Source of the DNA: Candidatus Dadabacteria bacterium
GTDB taxonomy: Bacteria; Desulfobacterota_D; UBA1144; Nemesobacterales; CSP1-2
Assembly: GCA_022615255.1 (NCBI GenBank)
Contig: JAKEHC010000123.1
Span: forward strand, 1 to 8,600
Length of the DNA: 8,600 nt
Direction of reading: 5' to 3'
Shown in pieces: positions 1-5,509 of this stretch (position 1 is its first letter; every line of letters starts with the position of its first letter). The notes below the pieces were generated by a model that saw only the letters and a program-made list of their open reading frames with translations, made no database searches and had not been told where the DNA came from. A program made the translations under genes and the position numbers.

Positions 1-1275
1 GATGAATGGTATAAAGTTAAGCCTTTTAACTGGGATGAAGAGTATAGAAAGATTATGAAAGAAGAAGGTGGATTTGATGTGGTGATTGGGAATCCGCCTT
101 ATGTTCGTAGTGGAGCTTTAGATAAATCACTAAGAGAATTCTTTTCAGAACAATATGTCAGTGCTACGAGTCAATTTGATATCTATGTTCTTTTTATAGA
201 AATTGGAATTGACTTATTAAAGCAAAATGGTCACTTTGGCTTCATTGTGTCAAATAAATTTTTCATGTCAGATTACGGAACAGGCATCAGGAGAAAAATA
301 ATGCAGAACATGAGAATAGAAGAAGTAATCGATGTCTCTTATTTACCCGTATTTAAAGGTATTAGTGTATATCCTGTGATTTTCATTCAAAGTAAGAATA
401 GATTTGGCTCTGATGGTATAAAAGTGGCTAATCAAATATTATCTGAAGATTATCTAAAAGAGGGGCGTATACACTTTGAAATTATTGATAAAAAGGAATT
501 AAGTACAGAAAAGGGATTCGATTTTTCAATTGTTGGTATTGATAGAGAGATAATAAAGAAAGTTGAGAGAGATAAAGAGATGTTGGGTAATTTATGTAAA
601 ATATCAAGGGGTTTTCGGCCTCCACCAAGTAAATTAATTATGATAAGAAAGGATAAGAAAGCTGATGTTGTAGGATTTGAAAAACTTATTGTTGGAAAAG
701 ATCTAATAGGCCCATATTCAATTGCTTGGTCTGGCAATTTCGTGAAATACGTACCCAAAGAAATATATGAATCTAAACCAATAGAAATTTTCAAAAGACC
801 TAAAATACTCATACGCGATATAGGTCTTGCGTTCAATGCTTATCTTGATTATGACGGATTTTTATGTCTTAAGACAATATATTTTCTTTATGATTTTAGA
901 AATATCAATCCGAACTATTTGATTTCGTTGCTGAACTCAAAAATCATAAATTACTACTTTAAAGCTAAATTTTCTATTATGCACATTGGTGGAGGATACC
1001 TTAGATTTAGAAAGCAATATTTAGAACCACTTCCCATTCGAATCATAACTTTCTCTAATCCTTCCGAAAAGAAACTCCACGACAACCTATTGGGGTTGGT
1101 GGATGTTATGCTGGACTTGAATAAGAAAATCCAGAGCGCTAAAGGCGGTGAGAGGGAGCAAATCCAGCGGCAGATTGAAAAAACAGACAGGGAGATTGAC
1201 GAGATAGTTTATAAGCTCTATGGGATCACCGAAGAAGAAAGGAAAATAATCGAGGGCAATGTAGGGACAGGTTGA
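1..1275 (+). CDS. Restriction-modification DNA methylase, Eco57I/TaqI class (C-terminal part, 5' end outside window)
   Basis: The reading frame is open from base 1, 18 codons before the first ATG (55), so the gene begins upstream; 424 residues are visible. The diagnostic signature is I-G-N-P-P-Y-V-R, with the catalytic NPPY (methyltransferase motif IV) at visible residues 31-34. It marks an adenine-N6 amino-methyltransferase that transfers methyl from S-adenosylmethionine. The following stretch (S-N-K-F-F then D-Y-G-x-G-x-R) is typical of the Eco57I family. The middle and late part resembles TaqI-type target-recognition domains. The last 70 residues form a charged helical region ending in a D-E-I-V-Y-x-L-Y-G-I-T-x-E-E motif common at the end of these enzymes. 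Family members are often about 1000 aa with an N-terminal nuclease (type IIG); that part is not visible, so a solitary methylase cannot be excluded. Most of the gene is AT-rich compared with the housekeeping genes downstream, which suggests transfer. Its final codons and stop lie in a repeat. Confidence 0.9.
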   Translation, partial: DEWYKVKPFNWDEEYRKIMKEEGGFDVVIGNPPYVRSGALDKSLREFFSEQYVSATSQFDIYVLFIEIGIDLLKQNGHFGFIVSNKFFMSDYGTGIRRKIMQNMRIEEVIDVSYLPVFKGISVYPVIFIQSKNRFGSDGIKVANQILSEDYLKEGRIHFEIIDKKELSTEKGFDFSIVGIDREIIKKVERDKEMLGNLCKISRGFRPPPSKLIMIRKDKKADVVGFEKLIVGKDLIGPYSIAWSGNFVKYVPKEIYESKPIEIFKRPKILIRDIGLAFNAYLDYDGFLCLKTIYFLYDFRNINPNYLISLLNSKIINYYFKAKFSIMHIGGGYLRFRKQYLEPLPIRIITFSNPSEKKLHDNLLGLVDVMLDLNKKIQSAKGGEREQIQRQIEKTDREIDEIVYKLYGITEEERKIIEGNVGTG

Positions 1276-1289
1276 AAACCTGCCCCTAC
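1261..1289. repeat. Palindromic repeat overlapping the methylase stop codon
   Basis: Two 13-bp arms, gtagggacaggtt and aacctgcccctac, surround a 3-nt loop. They pair at 12 of 13 positions, with one A/C mismatch. The last four sense codons and the TGA of the methylase gene lie inside it. The arm sequence resembles the dispersed 'gtaggggcaggtt' palindromes found in many environmental bacterial genomes (from memory, not searched). It could also act as a hairpin at the end of the transcript, but no T-run follows. Confidence 0.8.
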
Positions 1290-1351
1290 TCACCCTAAAA
1301 CGGGTGATATTTTTACCGAAAATTAATAATGGTTTTTTGTTAAAATGGGTA

Positions 1352-1374
1352 GCCCACCAGTCTTGCTGGTGGGC
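1352..1374. repeat. Palindromic repeat (9-bp stem)
   Basis: Arms gcccaccag and ctggtgggc are perfectly complementary around the 5-nt loop tcttg. This is the second palindrome in the 1261-1466 cluster. It is not followed by a T-run, so it is better read as a dispersed REP-like unit than as a terminator. Confidence 0.75.
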
Positions 1375-1385
1375 GTCAATTTAGT

Positions 1386-1413
1386 GTAGAGACGCATTGC
1401 AATGCGTCTCTAC
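1386..1413. repeat. Perfect 28-bp palindrome
   Basis: The sequence gtagagacgcattg is followed directly by its exact reverse complement, a perfect palindrome with no spacer. 'Gtagagacgc...gcgtctctac' elements are known as highly dispersed intergenic palindromes in cyanobacteria and other phyla. Membership in that group is a recollection and would need a search. Confidence 0.85.
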
Positions 1414-1447
1414 TATAGCGAGAATCAAAACCCACCCATACCAGTAG

Positions 1448-1466
1448 GACAGGTTTTAAACCTGTC
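1448..1466. repeat. Palindromic repeat related to the one at 1261
   Basis: Arms gacaggttt and aaacctgtc pair perfectly around a single T. With the preceding gtag, the left arm (gtagg-acaggtt) matches that of the 1261-1289 repeat with one base removed, so this looks like a second, degenerate copy of the same unit. Confidence 0.65.
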
Positions 1467-1515
1467 GTCGACTATAACAGGTGTATTTTTATTGAAGATT
1501 GATAATGACTATCTG

Positions 1516-1544
1516 TGGAAATGGGCAGGTAATAGGATTATAAT
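1516..1544 (+). promoter_or_regulatory. Sigma70-type promoter for the small exported protein gene
   Basis: A perfect -10 box TATAAT lies at 1539-1544, and a weaker -35 box TGGAAA at 1516-1521, separated by exactly 17 nt. Transcription would start near 1551, leaving a 5' leader of about 65 nt before the ATG at 1617. The promoter lies just after the palindrome cluster and belongs to the plus-strand gene that follows. Confidence 0.7.
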
Positions 1545-1555
1545 ACATGTCTGTA

Positions 1556-1574
1556 AGTCTGGGAAACCTAGACT
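1556..1574 (+). promoter_or_regulatory. Hairpin at the start of the leader RNA
   Basis: Arms agtctggg and cctagact pair over 8 positions (one G-U) around the loop aaa, only about 5 nt after the predicted transcription start. Such a 5' stem could stabilise the mRNA or be part of a regulatory leader. It matches no riboswitch consensus I know. A weaker 4-bp hairpin (agcg/cgct, 1584-1598) follows before the ribosome-binding site. Confidence 0.35.
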
Positions 1575-1616
1575 CTAGCTTTAAGCGTGCCAACCGCTAA
1601 GGAAAGGAGGTGCAAA

Positions 1617-1871
1617 ATGATAAAACTTCGCATATTTTCAGTTTGTATTTTATTGGCTTTACTCCTTGGGTTTGGTGTGCTGGTGGTAAACACCGGCGTG
1701 GAAAAGAGTATTGCCAAGCAGGTGTTCGATTTGCAGGCTTGTTATAACGCCTGCGGGAGAAGCTGCGGTGCGAATGCCGATTGCGTAACTGAGTGCCAAG
1801 CAAATTGTAGATCCCAGTCGCAAGGTGCGCGTAAAGCTGCGCCGGAGCCAACACCAAAGTCGGATAAGTGA
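1617..1871 (+). CDS. Small exported six-cysteine protein, function unknown
   Basis: This 84-aa protein starts at ATG 1617 because an excellent Shine-Dalgarno, AAAGGAGGTG at 1603-1612, sits just before it; an in-frame GTG at 1587 lacks such support. Residues 1-5 are positively charged, followed by a hydrophobic segment to about residue 25. This is either a Sec signal (possible cut after S-I-A near residue 37) or an N-terminal membrane anchor. There is no lipobox. The mature part holds six cysteines in about 25 residues with spacing C-x3-C-x3-C-x5-C-x3-C-x3-C, which is symmetric about its centre. A Pro/Lys/Ala-rich tail ends in S-D-K. The i, i+4 spacing suits an amphipathic helical hairpin with cysteines on one face, either disulfide-linked or metal-binding; this is inference. 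I do not recognise the family. It stands alone with its own promoter; the neighbouring genes are a restriction-modification gene and, facing it, atpE. Confidence 0.85.
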   Translation: MIKLRIFSVCILLALLLGFGVLVVNTGVEKSIAKQVFDLQACYNACGRSCGANADCVTECQANCRSQSQGARKAAPEPTPKSDK

Positions 1872-2008
1872 GTGCCGAAAGGGAACGGTGCAACAAAGCA
1901 TCAGGTGAACGAAATAATCATAATCACTTAATCTTCCAATTTGTCTATTAATAGAAGGCATACAAAACTAGAGGCGAAAAGTAAGGGAAAACCCGCTTTC
2001 CGACCCCG

Positions 2009-2030
2009 ATGAATCCTTCGGGACATTCAT
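2009..2030 (+). terminator. Possible hairpin downstream of the small exported protein gene
   Basis: Stem atgaa/ttcat continues through a 2-nt bulge into tcc/gga closed by a TTCG loop, which is a stable tetraloop. The nearest T-run (2048-2056) is 17 nt further on rather than directly adjacent, so this is a poor match to an intrinsic terminator. The stretch 1872-2055 around it holds no gene that I can support. Confidence 0.25.
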
Positions 2031-2055
2031 AAGAAGAAATACTGTTATTTTTTTT

Positions 2056-2176
2056 TGTCATTGCGACCCTGAGTCGAAACCCTGAACGCAGTGAAGGGGC
2101 AACGAATGGGAAGCAATCCCTTCATTGCATTCAGGGCAGGCTCTGAGCGATGTCAAAGGACTCCCTCGCTATGACA
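2056..2176. mobile_element. MITE/REP-like element with terminal inverted repeats
   Basis: The element opens with tgtcattgcga (2056-2066) and closes with tcgctatgaca (2166-2176), inverted repeats matching at 10 of 11 positions, 121 bp overall. Inside is 'gaagcaatccc', and the ends belong to the familiar 'gtcattgcgag...gaagcaatc...' dispersed repeat found between genes in many bacteria and archaea (recalled, not searched). It has no coding capacity and lies between two convergently transcribed genes, a typical neutral site. It fills the middle of the 354-bp gap between the small protein gene and atpE. Confidence 0.75.
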
Positions 2177-2225
2177 TCCTGTTTCTATCATTGAAAGGGA
2201 AATCCTTTTCTACTACTTTTCTTGA

Positions 2226-2549
2226 TTAGATTTTTGCCCATAGCACAAATGCAATAACGAGGGCATAAATAACCAGAGACTCGATAAGAGCAAGACCAAT
2301 AATCATCGGAGTAAAAATCTTTGCTGAGGCTCCAGGATTTCTTGCAATTCCGCTTAAGGCTGCTGCTACAGCTCGCCCCTGACCTATACCAGCTACACCC
2401 CCTGCGATTCCTATCCCTAAGCCACTTCCAATACCGAGACCAAGCTTCGCTAAGTCGCCTAATTCCCCTTCCTGAGCAAACGCATCAGGAACAAACATCA
2501 CCAAAAGGACAACTCCCAACATACATGCTACTGAGAGAACCCTATTCAT
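2226..2549 (-). CDS. atpE: ATP synthase F0 subunit c (rotor ring proteolipid)
   Basis: Subunit c forms the membrane rotor ring whose carboxylate carries the coupling ion. The 107-aa product has a cleavable-looking signal (hydrophobic residues 5-20, cut after A-F-A near residue 25), then the usual helical hairpin. Helix 1 carries G-I-G-Q-G, with Gln57. The polar loop is A-R-N-P-G-A (69-74). Helix 2 carries the ion-binding Glu90 in I-E-S-L-V-I-Y, with Ser91 and Tyr95. The mature length of about 82 aa is normal; the signal makes the precursor longer than E. coli's 79 aa. The start is ATG at 2549, preceded by an optimal AAAAGGAGGTG (2554-2564). It is the last gene of the hemL-side F0 run, 71 nt after atpB. 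Gln57, Glu90 and Ser91 fit known sodium-site ligands, but the Thr after Ser is Leu, so ion choice is unresolved. Confidence 0.97.
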   Translation of the reverse strand: MNRVLSVACMLGVVLLVMFVPDAFAQEGELGDLAKLGLGIGSGLGIGIAGGVAGIGQGRAVAAALSGIARNPGASAKIFTPMIIGLALIESLVIYALVIAFVLWAKI

Positions 2550-2600
2550 TTTTCACCTCCTTTTCAATCTATTTGTCTTTAGTCGAACAAAAACTGTCAA
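2550..2600 (-). promoter_or_regulatory. U-rich leader and strong ribosome-binding site of atpE
   Basis: Between the atpB stop and the atpE ATG, the transcript is rich in U and A and ends with an optimal Shine-Dalgarno (AAAAGGAGGTG, 2564 down to 2554). In E. coli a U-rich enhancer before atpE raises translation so that c-subunits outnumber the other F0 parts. The same role here is inferred from composition and position only. Confidence 0.35.
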
Positions 2601-2620
2601 ATAATAACGCCCATTCACTC

Positions 2621-3310
2621 TTAATGTTCATGTGCCGTGGCAAGCGAAATATATATAGCTGAAAGAATCGTAAAAACAAAAGCCTGAAGAAACGATATAA
2701 ATACTCCAAGACCTATGAAAAGCGCAGGTATCAGAAAATGGGTAAGATTAGTAAAGATTCCCACAACCATATGGTCTCCTGTCATATTCCCGAAAAGCCT
2801 TAGGGAAAGAGACATGGGACGGACCAGATGGCTGACAAGCTCAATTACGAATATAAGGGGAGCGAGGTATATCACAGGTCCTGCAAAGTGCTTCAAGTAA
2901 CCGATACCGTGCTCCTTAAAGCCGTAAAAGTTATAAACAACAAAAACCACAAGTGCACAAGCAAGGGTGGTATTAAGATTTCCCGTGGGCGCAAGAAACC
3001 CGGGAATCATGCCGAGAAGATTAGCAAAAAGGATAAACATGAAACTCGTTCCAAGAAGCGGGAAATACTTCTTTACCTTTTCCCGTGACCCCATCATGCT
3101 TGTAAAAAGATCAAGAAGGAAATCCAGGGTCAGATATTCAAAAATCGTTTTTAAAGTAAATTTCTCATCAGGAAGGGGCGAGGGCTCTTTAGAAAGATTT
3201 CTTTTTATCCTATACGCAGCCAGGGTTAAAAATAGAACAACCAGAACCGCACCCAAGACGTGGCTATAGTGATCCAATCCGAACAAGGTAAACCAACTAA
3301 AGTGATCCAT
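2621..3310 (-). CDS. atpB: ATP synthase F0 subunit a (stator channel)
   Basis: Subunit a forms the two half-channels through which ions reach and leave the c-ring. The 229-aa protein has five to six hydrophobic helices. The essential arginine is visible at residue 171 in S-L-S-L-R-L-F-G-N (Arg210 in E. coli), followed by M-T-G-D-H. The last helix carries Q-A-F-V-F-T-I-L-S-A-I-Y with Gln209, corresponding to the conserved Gln252 of E. coli. Gly-rich N-L-L-G-M-I-P-G at 97-104 is also typical. The length is somewhat shorter than E. coli's 271 aa, as in many non-gamma-proteobacterial forms. The start is ATG 3310 inside the end of atpI, a 14-nt overlap with a purine-rich SD (gagagga) just upstream, which suggests translational coupling. 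Confidence 0.97.
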   Translation of the reverse strand: MDHFSWFTLFGLDHYSHVLGAVLVVLFLTLAAYRIKRNLSKEPSPLPDEKFTLKTIFEYLTLDFLLDLFTSMMGSREKVKKYFPLLGTSFMFILFANLLGMIPGFLAPTGNLNTTLACALVVFVVYNFYGFKEHGIGYLKHFAGPVIYLAPLIFVIELVSHLVRPMSLSLRLFGNMTGDHMVVGIFTNLTHFLIPALFIGLGVFISFLQAFVFTILSAIYISLATAHEH

Positions 3311-3683
3311 CTTTCTTTCCTCTCAAGCCTTCACCAATTATAACTATTATTACCCCCATCATACCCATGAGAAACCCGTAGATGTTAATCCTTGCAAATA
3401 TAAAAAGGGAAACGACTAACCCGATAAATACCGCCATTTTTATTAAGATAACAAAGATGCTAAAACCCCTGGAATAAGAACCCCTAATAAGAACATTTAC
3501 TACTAACTGAATGGCTAAAAAATTCGCAAGTACCAAAACCCCACCCACTCCAGCTCCGAGAGCAAGCTCCCGTGAGCCAATAAGTGCATTTACTAATACA
3601 AGAATCGCAGTAACAATGAGTCCCTGCTTTTCTATTCTACTTAGCGTCGGCGTTGTCCCCAGCTTCATTACTCTTGTTGTCAT
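3297..3683 (-). CDS. atpI: ATP synthase subunit I family membrane protein
   Basis: AtpI helps assemble the c-ring in organisms where it has been studied. This 128-aa protein has an N-terminal stretch of about 18 polar residues, then four predicted membrane helices (about 20-36, 38-66, 73-97, 99-118) and a short basic tail (R-G-K-K-D). That topology, length and position directly before atpB fit the ATP-synt_I family, whose sequence conservation is low. Start ATG 3683 lies inside the preceding AtpQ/AtpZ-like gene (47-nt overlap). A second in-frame ATG at 3668 is an alternative. The 3' end overlaps atpB by 14 nt, so these genes are translated from one message. Confidence 0.85.
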   Translation of the reverse strand: MTTRVMKLGTTPTLSRIEKQGLIVTAILVLVNALIGSRELALGAGVGGVLVLANFLAIQLVVNVLIRGSYSRGFSIFVILIKMAVFIGLVVSLFIFARINIYGFLMGMMGVIIVIIGEGLRGKKDGSL

Positions 3684-3885
3684 TTTTTCTTTTAGTCATC
3701 CTGATAAGTAAACTAAACCCGGCAACTACTCCGGCTATAAGTCCTATGAATGTAAACCAGGGGGTTTTTGTACCGACCCATCTGTCAACATAATGACCAG
3801 CGATAAGCCCCGCAACGACCGAGAATGCCAGTTCAGTGCCAATGGCAAAATATCTTAGCCACCCAAGATTTTTCTCTTCCTTAAC
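3637..3885 (-). CDS. AtpQ/AtpZ-like F0 assembly subunit, start codon non-canonical or mutated
   Basis: This 82-residue frame lacks a normal start codon but is clearly protein-coding. Its sequence has W-L-R-Y-F-A-I-G-T-E-L-A at residues 9-20, a first membrane helix to about residue 33, the loop D-R-W-V-G-T-K-T-P-W (34-43), a second helix to 62 with G-V-V-A-G-F, and a Lys/Asn-rich tail. This two-helix hairpin with a short D-R-W-x-G-T loop is characteristic of the small ATPase_gene1/AtpQ/AtpZ family, which sits in front of atpI-atpB in many operons. The frame is open from 3912, but no in-frame ATG, GTG or TTG precedes the conserved core. A strong Shine-Dalgarno GGAGGAG (3899-3893) lies 7 nt before a GTT codon at 3885, which I take as the likeliest initiation point. 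Alternatives are a point mutation of GTG to GTT, or an ATG at 3902 separated by a one-base frameshift. The stop is TAG at 3639-3637. Confidence 0.75.
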   Translation of the reverse strand, partial: VKEEKNLGWLRYFAIGTELAFSVVAGLIAGHYVDRWVGTKTPWFTFIGLIAGVVAGFSLLIRMTKRKNDNKSNEAGDNADAK

Positions 3886-4014
3886 CTTAACTCTCCTCCA
3901 TATGAATCGTGTTTAGTGACCCGTTATTCAGTACTTCGTCGTCGACGTCTCCGCTGTGCTCGGTCTAAGCCTCTCTCTAAAGATTACCGCGCCGCCACGC
4001 CGGGGGGATATGCA

Positions 4015-5316
4015 TTAACCACGACTTATTATCTCTTTAAGTGCCCTATAAACGGCTCTAAGGGTAATATCAACCTCCCTCTCGGTATGCGCAAGTGAGA
4101 GAAAAACAGCCTCGAACTGAGAAGGAGGAAACATAATACCTGTACCTAAGAGGTTTTTAAAGAACCTAGAATACATTTTTGTGTCAGAGCTCAAGGCGGA
4201 TTCATAATCAAATACCTGGCGATCAGTGAAAAATAATGTAAACATTGACCCCACTCTGTTTATTTGGGCTTTAATACCGAGTTTCTCAAGTATTTCGCGA
4301 ATACCATCTGTAAGACCCTCAGTTAATTCATTGAGCCTTTTGTACGTGCCCTTTTCCCTGAGTTTATTCAGCGTTGCAATCCCTGCAGCCATAGCGATAG
4401 GATTACCTGAGAGTGTGCCAGCGTGATACACGGGCCCTATAGGAGCGATAAGACTCATAATATCCCTCCTTCCGCCATAGGCGCCTACTGGAAATCCGCC
4501 TCCAATGATTTTACCCAAGCATGTAAGGTCAGGCTTAATATTGTATGTCGTCTGCGCCCCGCCCAAGCCCAGTCTAAACCCCGTAATAACCTCGTCAAAT
4601 ATAAGGAGCGCGCCGGCATCATTCGTAATCCTTCTCAATCCCTCGAGGAAACCCTCTTTTGGGGGCACTACGCCCATATTTGCGGCAACTGGCTCGATTA
4701 AAACGCAGGCAATCTTATTTCCGTGTTTGGAGAATAATCTCTCAAGAGACCTAAGGTCATTATATTTAGCTAGAAGGGTATTATTCGTGAATCCTTTGGG
4801 CACGCCCGGGCTGCTTGGAGCCCCGAACGTCGTTGCCCCAGAGCCTGCTTTGACAAGAAGATAGTCGGCATGCCCATGGTAGCATCCCTCAAATTTCACA
4901 ATTAAATCACGCTTCGTGTACGCCCGGGAAAGACGGACTGCGCTCATAGTTGCCTCCGTGCCAGAGCTTGTCATCCTTAGCATGTCAATCGAAGGAAATG
5001 ACTTAACAATAAGTGTTGCAAGATTTATCTCATCCTCACACGGAGCGCCGTAGCTTGTGCCACTTTCTGAAGCCTTTTTTACGGCTTTTATAACCTCACC
5101 GTGTGCGTGTCCTAAAATAAGTGGGCCCCATGATCCAACATAATCTATGTATTTGTTTCCATCCTCGTCATAAATCCATGCCCCTTTAGCCCTTGAGATG
5201 AAAACCGGCGTGCCATCTACCGCTTTGAAAGACCTGACAGGGCTATTTACACCGCCGGGCATAAGACGCTCCGCGATTTTATATAATCTTTTCGATTTAC
5301 TGAGCTTTAACGACAT
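4015..5316 (-). CDS. hemL: Glutamate-1-semialdehyde 2,1-aminomutase
   Basis: HemL converts glutamate-1-semialdehyde to 5-aminolevulinate, the last step of the C5 route to haem and other tetrapyrroles, in the cytoplasm with pyridoxal phosphate (PLP). The 433-aa length matches the family. Visible landmarks: M-P-G-G-V-N-S-P-V-R (19-28), typical of the HemL N-terminus; S-S-G-T-E-A-T (117-123), which binds cofactor phosphate; Y-H-G-H (146-149); D-E-V-I-T-G-F-R (241-248), with the Asp that contacts the pyridine nitrogen; L-G-K-I-I-G-G-G (267-274), with the PLP Schiff-base Lys269; and H-A-G-T-L-S-G-N-P (298-306). The start at ATG 5316 gives the expected N-terminus, although no strong Shine-Dalgarno is seen. 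It lies upstream of the F0 genes, with about 100 nt of GC-rich spacer before the AtpQ-like gene, so co-transcription is possible but not shown. Presence of hemL implies use of the C5 rather than the glycine route. Confidence 0.98.
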   Translation of the reverse strand: MSLKLSKSKRLYKIAERLMPGGVNSPVRSFKAVDGTPVFISRAKGAWIYDEDGNKYIDYVGSWGPLILGHAHGEVIKAVKKASESGTSYGAPCEDEINLATLIVKSFPSIDMLRMTSSGTEATMSAVRLSRAYTKRDLIVKFEGCYHGHADYLLVKAGSGATTFGAPSSPGVPKGFTNNTLLAKYNDLRSLERLFSKHGNKIACVLIEPVAANMGVVPPKEGFLEGLRRITNDAGALLIFDEVITGFRLGLGGAQTTYNIKPDLTCLGKIIGGGFPVGAYGGRRDIMSLIAPIGPVYHAGTLSGNPIAMAAGIATLNKLREKGTYKRLNELTEGLTDGIREILEKLGIKAQINRVGSMFTLFFTDRQVFDYESALSSDTKMYSRFFKNLLGTGIMFPPSQFEAVFLSLAHTEREVDITLRAVYRALKEIISRG

Positions 5317-5420
5317 TCATTTAGGATGGTTACAAAACTATAGAATATATGGCAAGAATAGAAAAACCATGAACAAAGATCGCAATAGGTTGGATTGACA
5401 CAAACCTACATCATCTGAAA

Positions 5421-5450
5421 GAGGAAAGAAGCCTAGTGACTTCTTTCCTC
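5421..5450 (-). terminator. Hairpin ending the lipoprotein cluster transcript
   Basis: A perfect 11-bp stem, gaggaaagaag with cttctttcctc, extends by one G-C and one G-U pair to a 4-nt loop. It lies about 60 nt past the ompA/pal-like 1 stop and before the hemL leader. On the minus strand it is followed by only a short T-containing stretch (tttc), so as an intrinsic terminator it is moderate. Position and stem strength favour that role. Confidence 0.55.
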
Positions 5451-5509
5451 CTCAAATTTCTCCTTTAAACCTACTAAAATATATCCAGCTATATAGAGAA
5501 GGCTTACTC

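Noticed and set aside
1587..1616. Upstream GTG start extending the small exported protein by 10 residues
   Set aside because: The ATG at 1617 has an optimal AAAGGAGGTG at the right distance, and the extension would bury that site in the coding region.
1976..2030. Possible riboswitch or structured RNA with gaaa-rich loops
   Set aside because: It lies downstream of the small gene, not in front of a plausible target, and matches no consensus I know, including c-di-GMP, fluoride and glycine types.
2595..2600. TTGACA in the atpB-atpE gap as a separate atpE promoter
   Set aside because: No acceptable -10 box lies 16-18 nt downstream; the gap is better explained as a leader for translation.
3913..4014. 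tRNA or small stable RNA in the GC-rich spacer
   Set aside because: No T-loop motif (GTTCRANYC) or cloverleaf arms could be found on either strand.
4226..4864. Plus-strand reading frames opposite hemL (and similar frames opposite atpB, ompA-like 1 and cpoB)
   Set aside because: They mirror strongly conserved minus-strand genes, have no ribosome-binding site and give no recognisable proteins.
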